DNA of 64,000 nt from Gymnopilus junonius (taxonomy: Eukaryota; Basidiomycota; Agaricomycetes; Agaricales; Galerinaceae): positions 1-64,000 of the forward strand of contig JADNYJ010000161.1 of assembly GCA_015501075.1 (NCBI GenBank). Reading direction: 5' to 3'. The notes beneath the pieces were generated by a model, which was not told where the DNA came from, ran no database searches, and was given only the letters and a program-made list of their open reading frames with translations. Both the position numbers and the translations under genes were made by a program. Below are positions 45,575 to 56,816 of this stretch, one piece after another (the stretch's first letter is position 1; every line of letters begins with the position of its first letter).

Positions 45575-48321
45575 ATGGACGTCGACATGAAGAACAAGGA
45601 GGACAACGATGACAAAGGGATCATTGCGCCTACGAATGGTGGCAACGGTCGGGACCATCGGGATTACGACCGCGACAAGGACAGGGATCCCCGTGATCGC
45701 GACTTTGATCGCGATAGGGAAAGGAGAGACCGGGATAAAGACAGGGATCGCGACCGTGGTGATAGGCGTGATAGTGGTATGTTGTCTTTTCTTCTTTTTT
45801 TTCCCCATTTTTTCGCTCTTTTTTCTAGATATGTGTTCTGATGAATTATTGTCTGCTACGCAGGTCGTACCGCTCGCCCAAGACCAGGTGGTGACCATTG
45901 GGAGCCTGAGAGACGTGCCACTGACGTACGTCCCCACTTTTTCGCTTCCTCCCACTACCCTAAAATCCTTCTTTTCCGCAGCGCCGCCGGAGGTCTTCCA
46001 GATCCCGCTCTCGTTCTCGAAGACGCTCGGCATCTCCCCGGAGGCGCCGTCGCTCGCGCTCGCGCTCACCCACCAGGTCCAGGTCCCGCTCACGCTCCCG
46101 CAGCCGAGACAGGGAACGTAAACCTACTGACACCTTCTCCCGCTCCCTGGGCGGGCCAATGAACGCAGAACACGAAGAAGCCGTCGAGTTTGCCAAGATC
46201 AGCAAGAGAGAAAATCGTGTCTATGTCGGCAATTTAAGTTACGATGTCAAGTATCGTGACTTAATGGAATTCATGAGGGGAGGTGGGTGGGGGATATATT
46301 TTGCATCGAGTCTCTGTTTTTTCTTGCGTTTTTGGGGCGGTGATTTTTGGTTTTTGGCATGTGGGGGGCCGGACGAAGCTGATATCTGTCGATAACGAGG
46401 ATGGCGTTGTGAATTCTTTCTTGTTGATTTTGTGGGCCTACCGTTTTTGGTGGTCTCCGTTGCGTGGATTTCTTCCTTAGCAGGCCTCTCCGATGAACTG
46501 GAGTTTGGTTTTTGGGGATGAGCATTGTTTGATGGGAGTGGAGTGGATGAGAAGTTGCCTTTTTTTGCTTTTTATCTGATGGAATTTTGGACGACTTGGA
46601 AGAGGATATTGATGGGAAGTTTTTGGTTGGCAGCTGGTGAGGTTCTCTTCGCCGAAGTTCTCGTTACACCTACAGGCGTCTCCAAGGGATGCGGGTGAGT
46701 GTTCTATTTAATATCCTCATTGCTTGGATGCTGTCTGACTAACATTCTCTTTTATTTTAATATCAGTATTGTCGAATTCGCGTCGTCTGAAGATGCCCAA
46801 CGTGCCATTCGTGAACTTTCTGAGCAGCCATTGCTCGGTCGACCTGTGTTCATCCGTGAAGTGCGTATTTTTACGTTCTGTACTTTATGACGTGGCAACT
46901 TAGAATTCACTTGTAGGATCGCGAAAACGAGGCCAGGTTCGGCGCCACCCCAGTACCGGGTAAAATTGGAATGGCCATGGCCGGCCAAGGACTGAACGCA
47001 GCTCCGCCTCCTCGTCCACCTTCCCATAATGTGTATGCGGGGAGCAACAACCCCGGAAACCAGCTTTACGTTGGAAATGTAAGCTCGTCTTTCTCTTGAT
47101 CCATTCGACAGTCATACGCTTTTGAGCGGAACGCACGCTGATATTTTTTGTTTGTGGTTCACTTTTCTTAGTTGCCGTATCAAGCTGGTTGGCAGGACCT
47201 GAAGGACTTGTTCAGGACTGCTGGGAATATCATTCGCGCCGATATCAATATTGGTGCGGATGGTAGGCCCAAGGGCTCCGGGACAGTCGTTTTTGAGACT
47301 CCAAAGGATGCTCAGCAGGCTATCAGTATGTCTTCCCATTCTGACGACTTTTATAAGGAAAGGGTTTTGCTGATACCGTGTCTCGGATAGGTATGTACCA
47401 TGGTTTTGATTGGTACGGACGCACCCTCGAAGTCAGAGAGGTACGCACATGCCTGGCATTCCAGCCTGCTCACCAGCTAACTCACAATCTCTCCAAACAG
47501 GACCGCTATGCCGGCCTTTCGGGCGGCTTCCGCGGCGGTCTCCGAGGCGGTCTGCGCGGACTCGGTAGGGGCGGTATGCGTGGGCTCCGTGGTGGGTTCG
47601 GCAGGGGCGGGTACGGCGGTGGCGGCGGCGGAGGAGGAGGCAGGGATTTCTCCGACCAGGACATCTACGCTGATTATCCTGGGCCTGACCAGAGCGGCGC
47701 TGGCGCTGCAGCGGGTGGACCTGGTGCCGGAGGTGGAGGAGGTGGGCATGGTGGGTTGAGGATGAATAACTACGGTGCTGGAGGTGCGTATGGGGGTGCG
47801 GGTGGTCCTGGGGGAGGGTATGCGGAAGGAGAGCCTAGTCAGCAGATCATGGTTCGGAACGTGAGTTTTTTTTTTCGTTTTTGGGTTTGAGGGGACGCTG
47901 ATTGCGGCTTTCGCTTTGTTTTTTTTTAGTTGCCTTGGTCCACTGCGAATGAAGATCTTGTTGAGCTCTTCGAGACGACGGGTCAAGTCGAGCTTGCTGA
48001 GATTCTGTTTGATGGCACCCGCTCGAAAGGGTGTGGTGTCGTCCAGTTTGCGCAGGTTGGCGAGGCTGAGACTGCTATTGGTACGTTTCCTTCTCATGTT
48101 ACACTATCATGCATGAGTGCTGACTGTTTGCTACAGCCAAGTTCCAAGGGTACATGTACGGTGGAAGGCCTCTGGGTATGTCATCGCCCTTTTTCCTTTG
48201 ATGTTGCTATGGCTGATCCAGATTGTGTTATCGACTAGATGTCCGCTTCAACGACCGCTGGCATACATTTACGCCTTCCTCTGCCAAAGGCGGCCAAATT
48301 GCGCCTATGCAGGCAGAGTAA
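45575..48321 (+). CDS. Three-RRM SR/RGG-rich RNA-binding protein, Gbp2/Hrb1-like
   Basis: Start MDVDMKNKEDNDDKG at 45575 (an in-frame ATG also exists at 45452). A long Arg/Asp and then Arg/Ser domain precedes RRM1 (NRVYVGNLSYDVKYRDLMEF, KGCGIVEFAS). Next come RRM2 (QLYVGNLPYQAGWQDLKDLF, KGSGTVVFET), an RGG/Gly-rich linker (RGGLRGGLRGLGRGGMRG), and RRM3 (IMVRNLPWSTANEDLVELF, KGCGVVQFAQ). It ends at FNDRWHTFTPSAKGG...MQAE (stop 48321). Introns fall inside the RNP-1/RNP-2 regions in a regular way. Yeast Gbp2 and Hrb1 have this SR plus three-RRM order and act as nuclear mRNA quality-control and export adaptors. The larger intron after the first RRM exon (about 46283-46634) is unusually long for this genome. 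Confidence 0.88.
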
Positions 48322-49197
48322 AGCGTTTATTATCTGTTTTGTGGTTTTTTGGTTTCGCCGTTGAAGCGTTGAAGGGTTATATGTAAAACGTTAAATTTCA
48401 AAATGCCTTTTCTCAAGATCACTGACCTTCCACTTTGCCTCTTATTTCCTCCCTTCTTTTTCTTTTGATTTTTATCTATGTAATGAGTGCTCTGAACTCG
48501 TTCACTCTCTCCAAAAAAAACACTGAACTTGTGGTTTGCGGCATCCCCCTCGTCCTTTATTCCAGTCTCTTTGCGTGTATGTGTCTTATCGTGGCCTCGT
48601 CTCGGCTCTTATTTACGCTGAGGAAAAAAAAATCATTCATTTTCTCCCTGCTTATGTTTTATTGCCTTTTTCGCTCCTTTTTTGCTCAATGGGTACTTGC
48701 AGCTGCCTATGTATATAGTATGCTGAAATATAAATTTAAAGTGTTGGTTCATAACTGCATGATGTCCACTGTGTTGCTTTATTTTTGGACACGATGCGTG
48801 TGGCGTGGAGTGTACTCGTCGAACGGGGATCTTTTATTCTCGTAACGTTGACATGGATATGACGTCGACTTTAAATTTGGGATTGGCCACGCCAAGGGAA
48901 CAGAATAGAATCGGGGGTGCATTTTCCAAGCAGGGTTTCCCTTACGGTGTCGGAGTCGGGGACGGAGGAGAGACGGTTGGCGGGTAAACTTGGGAACCCC
49001 TTTTTCTGCCTACGTCACTCTTCACAAACCCACCACCACCCGCAGCACCGTTTGTCCAACTCAGTAACGGTTGCGGGGCTCTCGTTTCTCAAATTTTCCC
49101 TCTTTCTAATCCGAATCTTGTCTCTTGAGCTTGATTCCTGACAACGCAATTATAGCACAAGTTATCCCAAGTTAAAACTAAATCCGATTTCGAATTC
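48322..49197. other. Intergenic stretch
   Basis: AT/CT-rich. A few plus frames (for example 48435-48845, very rich in Leu/Phe/Ser) are typical of low-complexity 3' sequence. The run TATATAG near 48712 and the pyrimidine tracts before 49198 are likely promoter sequence for the transporter. No gene. Confidence 0.5.
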
Positions 49198-51118
49198 ATG
49201 AAGCTCACCAACCCCAACCCGGACTCATTCTACGAATCCCAGCTCATCCTCCTCAGTGTCATCTGTGTTTTCTTCCTCGTCCTCGATCGGTATCTCGAGC
49301 GAAAGACGCGTGCGCAGCAGTATGCTGCGGGCGCGAGTCTGAGAGACAGAGACGCGGCGGATGATAGGCTGGAGAGCGGGAAGGCTGCTGGAGGCCCGGT
49401 TGGAGGCGCGCTAGGCGGGGCGCATGCGATGAAGACTTTGACGAGACAGTATTTGGTCGTTTATGCTATTGTTATGGGTAAGTAGATATATGGGAGGCGG
49501 TTGCTCAGAATTACTTGGTCCTGATTGTTTTTATACTGTAGGTGCGGACTGGCTGCAAGGACCGTATGTGTACTCGCTTTATAGAGAACAGTACCAGTTT
49601 CCGGAGAGATTGGTCGCGGTGCTGTTCGTCACTGGATTTGTATCTGCCGGGTTGGCTGCGCCTCTAGTAGGTGTATGGGCGGACCAACAGTAAGTGCTTC
49701 ATTGACTGACTCCTTATCTCAAACTACTTTCTCATCGCGTCTCTTTCCAGTGGCCGGCGAAAACTATGTCTAGTCTTCTGCATAACCTACACCCTCGCGT
49801 GTTTGTGCATCTCCGTCCCCTCGCTCCCCATCCTCCTTGTAGGTCGCTTCCTCGGGGGAACATCGACCTCCATCCTCTTCTCCGCCTTTGAATCATGGCT
49901 CATCTCCTCCGGCACCTCCTTGGGCCTGCCCCCCGCGGACCTGAGCACCATCATGGGCCGCGCGACGCTGGTCAATGGGGTGGTGGCGACTGCTGCGGGG
50001 GTATTAAGCAATCAGCTGGTGAAGAGAACGGGGGGCAATTTCGTGGCGCCCTTCGGGGCGAGTGCGGTGTTGTTGGTGGTTGCGTGGGTGGTGATTAAGC
50101 TTACGTGGACTGAGAATTATGGGGCGGGTGGGGGGAGTGGTGCGGGAGCTGGGACGGGGACGGCTACGCAGGTTGAGCAGGATGTGTTCCAGGTGAAGAG
50201 GTTGGGTAAGGCGTGGAATATTGTCAGGCAAGGTACATATTTTAATTTCCTTCCCATCTTTCATTCTTCGTTTAGAAAACCTTCTTATTGACGCGTTTTT
50301 GTTTTCGGTTCGTCCAAGATCCGTTACTTCTCGTGCTGGGTCTCACACAGACATGTTTCGAAGGGTCGATGTACCTCTTCGTCTTCCTCTGGGTTCCTTC
50401 TCTGCAAGAACACGCGCGCACACCCGCCTCTCTCCCCCTCGGATACATCTTCTCTTCGTTCATGATTTCAATGATGCTCGGGTCGTTATGCTACACCGCC
50501 ATTGTGTCTTATCACCAGCGCAAGTCCTCGGCGAAAGCACCCAGCGGCCACACCACCACCACTACCGCAAGCTCACCGATGAGCACGTATGATTCGAGCT
50601 TGACGTTGCACGCTAAGCTCAGTAGTCTGGTGTGTGCGACAAGTGCGCTGGCGCTGGCGATGAGCGTGGCAAGGCAGGAAGAGCATGTCCGCTTTTGGGC
50701 GTTTTGTCTGTTTGAGGCGTGTGTGGGGATGTATTATCCCGTGCAGGGGACGTTGAGGGGCACGTTGATTTCGAATGAGCATAGGGCTACTGTAAGTCTT
50801 TAATTTTCCTGTCTTAGGTTAGGTGGCTCTGTCCTTGCTTTATCTGTATTCTTTCGTATAACGGATTTATCAACTGACGCCCTTCCTTTCTTCCTTCTTC
50901 TCTAGCTCTCCTCCCTATTCAGAGTCCCGCTCAACATCTTCGTCGTCGTCTCCCTCCTCACGGGGGTCTCATCGGCGAGGAGGGCAGTGTTAACCGCCAG
51001 TGCACTCATGTTGGGTTTATCCTCGCTCATGACGGGCGCTGTGATCGTTGATCGGGCGGAGGAGGTGGGGGTAGTTGGAGGTGGGGGCCAGAATGTGAAT
51101 TCGAAAGCGTTGGAGTGA
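49198..51118 (+). CDS. MFS transporter, MFSD5/molybdate-anion transporter type
   Basis: Five exons (about 49198-49479, 49542-49690, 49751-50230, 50320-50791 and 50906-51118). N-terminal helix LILLSVICVFFLVLDRYLER, then QYLVVYAIVMGADWLQGPYVY, the family-typical DWLQGPY...LY motif. It continues with PLVGVWADQHGRRKLC (MFS loop 2-3), LLVGRFLGGTSTSILFSAFESW (signature GRxxGG...FEAW-like), GLTQTCFEGSMYLFVFLW, and SSLFRVPLNIFVV near the end. Members of this family import molybdate in algae and are conserved in fungi, so substrate here is inferred. A 30-residue Gly/Thr-rich insert (around residue 300) is unusual. Intact. Confidence 0.9.
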
Positions 51119-51677
51119 TTTTTACTTTTTTTTAACCCCCCAAAAAAGGACTTGAGGGGGAGTGAAGGAAATGACTCATTGAGGGCGGGGGGAGCAGGAA
51201 GGTGGAGGAGGGTCAAAAGTATGCTTTGCGTTTCTGAGCTGAACCTCTGATTTTTATATTAGATGGATGCTGAGCGGGAGCTGTTACTCGTACTCTCGGA
51301 GGAGTTACATTTACATTACCATTCGGAATTCGTACTTCCTAGCCACTGCAAAGAACAAATTTTGTATTAATAGTTCTTACCTGGCCTTGGACTCGGACTT
51401 TAATATATACCCCTTTTTTTTTACACGCATGACCTTCGTTAGTTACTAGATGCTTTGAACTCCGGGTCAATAGGTGTGCAGTACCCAAAACGGGAGGTTT
51501 ACTTCCGAACACGACGCCAAACAATCTCCAACGCGTGACGAATGGGTGACGTGCCTTTCCGGCTGCTTCCCACCCAAAAGGATTCGCCAAAAAAAAAAAT
51601 TTTGTCTTTCCTCCACCGTTCACCTCATCTCCGAAACCCCACTTCCTTTCTTCTTTTCTTTCTTTGTTTTGAACAAA
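51119..51677. other. Intergenic stretch
   Basis: Terminator of the transporter gene and promoter of the p32 gene. Pyrimidine-rich CTTTCTTCTTTTCTTTCTTT directly before the p32 start is a common fungal leader feature. Confidence 0.5.
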
Positions 51678-53012
51678 ATGTCGGCCATTGCTGCTCTTCG
51701 TTCTGTCGGTCGCGCCAGGCTCGTTGCTGGCATGAGAGTCTCACTTGCCAGCGTTGCGAGACCTGCTGTGGCCCGACCTGCTCTTTTCAGAACTTCTGCG
51801 AGGGCGTTCACTGCGAGTGCAGGACGGTTTGGAAGTGGTGCTAGTGAGTTCTCTCTTCCCTCCTTCCTTTCCTTTCACCTTGTCTATGGCGCGTCGCGTT
51901 TATGTACTGACCATCGCTGTGTTTCTGTTTCAACTGCATAGCCGACATCGCTCTTTCCCAAAAACTCCAAGAAGAGCTCAAGTACGAGCAGGAGGCTGCG
52001 GTCACCGAAGGTGCTGCCGAGACCCCGGAATTCGTGAAGCAGTTCCTCGAGCAGGGCACTTGGTCTGTGCGTATTCATGTGGTTCTGGACTCTGGTTTGC
52101 GCGGACGACTGACTTTTGTTTCGTGTAGATCGCTGATACCAGGGGTCACGATGAGGTTACTCTGGCTCGTAAATACGGTGATGAAAAGTGCGTTGCGTCT
52201 TGGGTTTTTCCTCCAGTTTCTTTTTGGGAGCAGAGACAGATAAACTAACTCTTGATTCTTACAGCATCCGACTTATGTTCTCCATTGCCGACCTTTCAAA
52301 CGAGGAAGATTACGATCTTGAGAATGAGAGTGAAGAGGAGGAACAGCCCACCTTACCTCTGCGTGCTTCGCTCTCCATCACCAAGGTTCGTTCACCGCAT
52401 GCTTCCTTCTCTTCATGTTGCGGGATACCTGACGCGGGATATCTACGTCATAGGCCAACGGCCCTGGAGCTCTGAACGTCGACATGGTTTCTCAGGACGG
52501 CCAATTCATCATTGAGAACGTCTCGTTCTACGATGATGCCAAGACTGGCACTGAGCTCACTGCTGATGCGGACTGGAACAGGCGGGGACTCTACATCGGT
52601 CCTCAGGTACGTTAGACGTTCTATGCTATGCTCTACTTTCATCTTTTTACTTCCGTCATTACAACCTCTTACTTCCCTGCAACCGTGTTCTTCTCCTCCT
52701 TGTTCCTTCTTTCTCATGTTCTGATGAATTTGCTTGCTGATATGATTTGGGTTGATAGTTCGACACCCTCGACTCTGGCCTCCAAGAAGAATTCGACAAA
52801 TTCCTCCAAGAGCGCGGTATCAACGAGGCTGTGGCCGCTTTCATCCCCGAGTATGCTGCGTACAAGGAGCAACAGGTTCGTTTGCTGCTTTCTTCCCCTT
52901 GCGAGAATCGTCCTGTCGTCTCTATCATTCATCACGTGATTGCTGACCTACGTTTTATTTGCAGGAATACGTCAAGTGGTTGGGCAAGGTGAAGAACTTT
53001 ATCGACCTCTAG
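51678..53012 (+). CDS. MAM33: Mitochondrial acidic matrix protein p32/MAM33
   Basis: ATG at 51678 gives a mitochondrial presequence rich in Arg, Ala and Ser (RSVGRARLVAGMRVSLASVA). The mature region begins DIALSQKLQEELKYEQEA with EFVKQFLEQGTW, then a strand-rich core (HDEVTLARKYGDENIRLMFS). An acidic loop (ENESEEEEQP) comes next, then SLSITK, VDMVSQDGQFIIENVSFYDD and YIGPQFDTLDSGLQEEFDKF. It ends in the typical C-terminal helix YVKWLGKVKNFIDL (stop 53012). This matches the trimeric doughnut-shaped p32 family, which aids mitochondrial ribosome assembly and translation. Six short introns, and no defect. Confidence 0.95.
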
Positions 53013-53940
53013 ACTTGTGAAAAAATTGTCGCTGCAATTGCTACTGGATCCCCTTCATATGTTATCGGTGGTATTATCCGGACAGCACTTACATTGCCAG
53101 TGTGTTTTGTCCTTGACGAGTTAATTATATGACACCATCTACCCATCTGCTTTTTCTCGTTTGTTATGATCACATATTTTCTGCTCTACCCCTAGATTAT
53201 ACGCCGACTGATCCCACCCAAGCTGAAGATTTAAGTACATAACATAATACATACTCCCCTCGTACATGCATAAATATTTTTTTTTACCTTGCTCGCATCG
53301 CACCACCTCCGCTCTATAGTTTTTTTTCTTGTAATGCCACTTTTTTATTTCTTTTGATTTTGGATGTTGGATTCGTGTTGGCGACTGAGATGGTCTTGCT
53401 ATGCTACATGGCCTCATTAACATGATCAGTGGATATTCAGATTCATTTAAAGTCCGCACTCTCAACTTGATCAGACTTCATACCGGTACCATGATGGGTC
53501 GACTTAGTCTTTACCGTTCGGTGCTCTCACTCTCCGCCCAACTATCCACCTGTAGGCCGTTCACGAACGAACGATCTAATTTTCTCTCTTGACTTGTGGT
53601 TGGAACCCAAAGCGGATGTCGTGGTGCTACCCATGTTTTGCATTGTCTTGTTTCAAAACCACGGCTTGAAAACGATGATGACAATGATTCAGCTGTCTCT
53701 GACAAATTGCTTCGACTAAGGCTCTAGTACGATGCTCCTCAAAACGGTTCCACCATCGATATCTTCGATCCCATGGAGAGCTGCGGCCGCTGGACTATCG
53801 AGCTGACCTGGGCATCTGTCTTCTTTGGCTGTGCAACACATCTCCTCCCGGCTGCTGGAAAAGAAGCACAAAAGTGATTTATATTGCGATCATTCAAGTG
53901 GTCGATGGTTATGGAACGATGAAATCAGTGAGTTTGTAAT
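53013..53940. other. Intergenic stretch
   Basis: Downstream of p32. A minus frame at 53705-53511 has no motif. Contains a NotI-like GCGGCCGC near 53784. No gene is supported. Confidence 0.45.
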
Positions 53941-53961
53941 TCACAGTTAACTTCAAGTTCC

Positions 53962-54447
53962 TTGCTCTCATATGAGTTTTACTGTACCCCAGATCGAAGA
54001 AAGCGTTACACACCCTTCGACCCCGACGGCCTTCAGGAAGTTGCATGCCGGGTGTGTTCAGCTCAAAGGTGCACCAATATGGTCGAGATGGGACATGGTA
54101 TGATTTCTTTAACTTCTTTTGAATGTGGCGTTGAATGCACTCTCAATGTCGATTTACGGTTCATGAATAAAGTATTCCATCTCCAGTTCAACAACGGAAG
54201 GGAACTAGTAGCCCGCGTTCCTACTCCACTTGCGGGAAATTTAGAGCTTTCCATTGCTAGTGAAGTCGCTACCATTGAATATGTCCATTTTCGCTATAAT
54301 GGAGGGAGCGTAGATGATTTGACAGCCAAGATCCCTCGAATTCTTACCTGGGACTGCTCATTTAAAGGCCCTGTTGGGTGGCCATATATCCTGTCACAGG
54401 GAAGGTATCTCCAAGGAATACTTTCCTTATGGAACTCTTGGATCTAA
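53962..54447 (+). pseudogene. Fragment of an AIM9/FMP29-type aminoglycoside-phosphotransferase-like kinase
   Basis: 161 codons. RKRYTPFDPDGLQEVAC resembles the start of the family (F-D-x-x-x-L at the head of the domain). NKVFHLQFNNGRELVARVPTP, with the ATP-site Ala-x-Val/Lys strand, and SIASEVATIEYV, with the helix-C Glu, are the N-lobe. GPVGWPYILSQ fits the hinge (usually VGAEYILME). The catalytic loop (HGD) and the Mg-binding residue are absent. The usual Lys of the A-K-V triplet is Arg (ARVP). Downstream sequence to 54645 has no C-lobe. A truncated relic of a family that is strongly expanded in mushrooms. Confidence 0.65.
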
Positions 54448-54814
54448 TGACACTTTTAATTGTTCGATGCTGGGTGGTTCACGTGCTGGCCAGAACACCC
54501 ACATGAATGTCAATTCTGCTGCTGCGAGTTAGAGAAAACAGGAATAACAACTGCAATTTCAGGGGGTACACTGCGACGGACACCTGTATATACCAGTACA
54601 TTGGGTGATCATGGGATAGTCAGTCCAGATAAACATATAGAGTAGCAAAAATTATGGATTTATGGATTTATAATGGAAAGGAATGTGAGGGAGAAGAGCG
54701 TAATGAATAATGAATAAAGAAAAATATATGAACTGATCAATAAGGCCTGAGAGTACAACGGGCTTCAAGAATAGAAAAGCAGAGAAAGGAAATCACCCAC
54801 AGGAAGACAGCTCT

Positions 54815-55600
54815 TCAATCCCAATTTGGCTGGAAGCTGGCTGGTCCTTGTCGAGAAGGTACCATGTGCCTCACTGCAAGCACACCCGGACGCTCAATCT
54901 GCAGCACTGTACCTTCAGGAATTAGGTAAGTCTGGAGGTCACAGTTGGGATTGGTTTCTAAGATGGTACGCTGGAACCATGTCATGTCTCCCAAAGACTG
55001 TTCAATGTTCTCCTCGATGGAGAAAATTTCAGCTTCAGGCATAAAGCCTATACTTTCTGCAAAAATGTGTACATCCTTAGGCTTCTGGATGGGTTTCTTT
55101 GCTTTGTTGATGAAATCAAAGCAAAAGTAGCAAATATGTTGGAGGCCACCATCAAAGAGACGAATGGCAAAATCTTGTGTGATGGGGACATAGAACACTT
55201 CCTCTCCAGGAAGAGGCTTACACTATATAAATCAGAGGATGAGTCCATTGCAACAATCCTAGGTAAGGATAACTCACTCCTATGGTGGTGATGCCTCCCT
55301 GAGGTAAAGATGCTTCCAAACCTTCTTGATACCTCCATATTGATGATACTCATGGGTAAAATACTCATATAATTCTTCCTCGAGCATTCCAGATTCATTA
55401 GCTATCCATTTAATGAAAGCTTCCACCTCTGGATCATCGTAATTTGACCTCTGTACTGGGCGTGAATGAGGGGAATCAGCAGGAGTCGAGGATAGTATAC
55501 GTGGGAATGTGTTTGACTGGCTGAGCACATCATCATAAGTGATGGGGAAAAGACGTTGCAGTGGTTCATGATAGGAATTGAATACTGAATGCTAGGCATA
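54815..55600 (-). CDS. Two-exon protein of unknown function
   Basis: 5' exon from about 55600 to 55290: EPLQRLFPITYDDVLSQSN, then NYDDPEVEAFIKWIANESGMLEEELYEYFTHE (in two blocks: NYDDPEVEAFIKWIANES and GMLEEELYEYFTHE). After an intron the 3' exon (about 55225-54815) reads EVFYVPITQDFAIRLFDGG, HICYFCFDFINKAKKP, AESIGFMPEAEIFSIEEN, TYLIPEGTVLQIERPGVLAV and ends at 54815. Helical first part, beta-rich second part. The start codon is not fixed. No family recognised. It sits at the border of a repeat-rich block, so it may belong to a mobile element or be a host gene. Confidence 0.45.
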
Positions 55601-55779
55601 ACTGCAGTATAAGTAGTGAAGTGAGTTCGGGGACCAGAGATTGAATGGTGGGAAACAATCTTCAACAGAGTCATGTGTCATAACCGGTTCTCGGAGTCAT
55701 AGATTACTGAACAAAGAGCATCCACAGAATGCCTCGGGTAAGCCACATGTGTACAAGGGTTTTTGCTTCCTCTTTGTTC

Positions 55780-56174
55780 TTTATTCTTTGTTCTTTGTCT
55801 TTACAAAGCACTGAGTTACCTGGGGTTTTCCCTCACTAACAACATACTGTACTAATTCATTCAATTTGGTGGTCACGGGTCACAGGCCCTCCCAAATTGA
55901 CGAAAAGTCACAGAGGTCACGCAAAAATCGGTCAAAAATGCCTCAAAAAACACATTCGGAAGGCCAAAAAAGCTTACAAATCCATCAAAATCGCACCAAA
56001 TATGGTAATTTGCCGAAATCAAAATTTCGTCAGGTGGGTCACAGGTCACACAGCCTGCCGAATTGAATGAATTAGTACAGTATGGCAAAATAACAAATGT
56101 CTTTGTTATCTTAATTAAATACAATACATTCCTGAAACAGTCACCATGGTGTCACCAGCACATTGGAATTTATA
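55780..56174. repeat. Tandem repeat copy 1, carrying a MITE
   Basis: Begins with TTCTTTGTTCTTTGTC and runs through ACAAAGCACTGAGTTACCTG, TAACAAATGTCTTTGTTATC and CCTGAAACAGTCACCATGG to TTGGAATTTATAG. It is the same unit as copy 2 (56176-56304 plus 63586-63608). The unit is about 150 bp without insertions, and copy 1 contains the 234-bp MITE. Confidence 0.75.
55847..56080. mobile_element. MITE, 234 bp, TA target duplication
   Basis: Inverted ends CTGTACTAATTCATTCAATT, nearly identical on both sides, flanked by TA (55845-55846 and 56081-56082). The tandem copy at 56235 lacks it (CACTAACATATGGCAG), giving an empty site. No coding capacity. TA duplication and short inverted ends suggest mobilisation by a Tc1/mariner-type transposase. 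Confidence 0.85.
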
Positions 56175-56175
56175 G

Positions 56176-56304
56176 TTCTTTGTTCTTTGTCTTTACAAAG
56201 CACTAATTGACCTGGGGTTTTCCCTTCACTAACATATGGCAGAATAACAAATGTCTTTATTATCTTAATTAAATACAATACATTCCTGAAACAGTCACCA
56301 TGGC
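56176..56304. repeat. Tandem repeat copy 2, left part (interrupted by element 2)
   Basis: Matches copy 1 without the MITE, ends at ATGGC where element 2 is inserted, and resumes at 63581 (ATGGCATCACCAGCATGTTGG). The corresponding uninterrupted sequence in copy 1 is ATGGTGTCACCAGCACATTG. Confidence 0.75.
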
Positions 56305-56779
56305 TGTTATATACATGCCTCTGACCAACTCCAATCTCTGACTATATGAACTCCGACCTCATGATCCCCTCAAAGTACTACAAGTCCCAGAACACATAGA
56401 CACTTAGATTACACATAGCTAGTCAACTCTGAGTAGTGCAGAATAACTTACATGTCTGCCTGCTCACTAGTACACATATGGTCTCTGCTTAGTTTCCTCC
56501 ATAGTATAAAAACCTTAGAACTATTATTAGGTACCTCAGTTTGTATATTGTTCATTAATCAATCCACGCTCTCTACTCTGCTCTCTCATTCCGATCTGAC
56601 TCCAAAATTCGAGACAACGTCCAGACAATGGAGTGCAACACACACATTGAAGCTGAAGTCTCAACCCTACGTCTACATATGTTACACTAAGACCAACTCC
56701 GACACCGACATACTCCGATGTAGCTCCGATGTGGATCTCCTCTGCCTACTCCACCCTTCCCTTCATCAAGAACTTAACA
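56305..56779 (+). repeat. Element 2 5' LTR
   Basis: 475 bp. Contains TATAAA at 56505-56510 and, 33 nt downstream, AGTTTGTATAT (56538-56548), the probable transcript start that is complementary to the primer-binding site. LTR ends are TGTT...AACA. Confidence 0.9.
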
Positions 56780-56781
56780 GT

Positions 56782-56792
56782 ATATACAAACT
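56782..56792 (+). promoter_or_regulatory. Element 2 self-complementary primer-binding site
   Basis: ATATACAAACT begins two bases after the 5' LTR. It is the exact reverse complement of AGTTTGTATAT in the LTR (56538-56548), the predicted mRNA 5' end. No tRNA-like primer site is seen. Confidence 0.65.
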
Positions 56793-56816
56793 CATACCAC
56801 TTCTGGACTCCCGACT

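Noticed and set aside
45569..46205. Long minus-strand frames opposite the Arg/Asp and Arg/Ser domain
   Set aside because: Shadows of the low-complexity repeats of the RRM gene. The encoded residues are repetitive and unconserved-looking.
47477..48097. 206-codon minus-strand frame
   Set aside because: Antisense shadow of the Gly-rich linker and third RRM.
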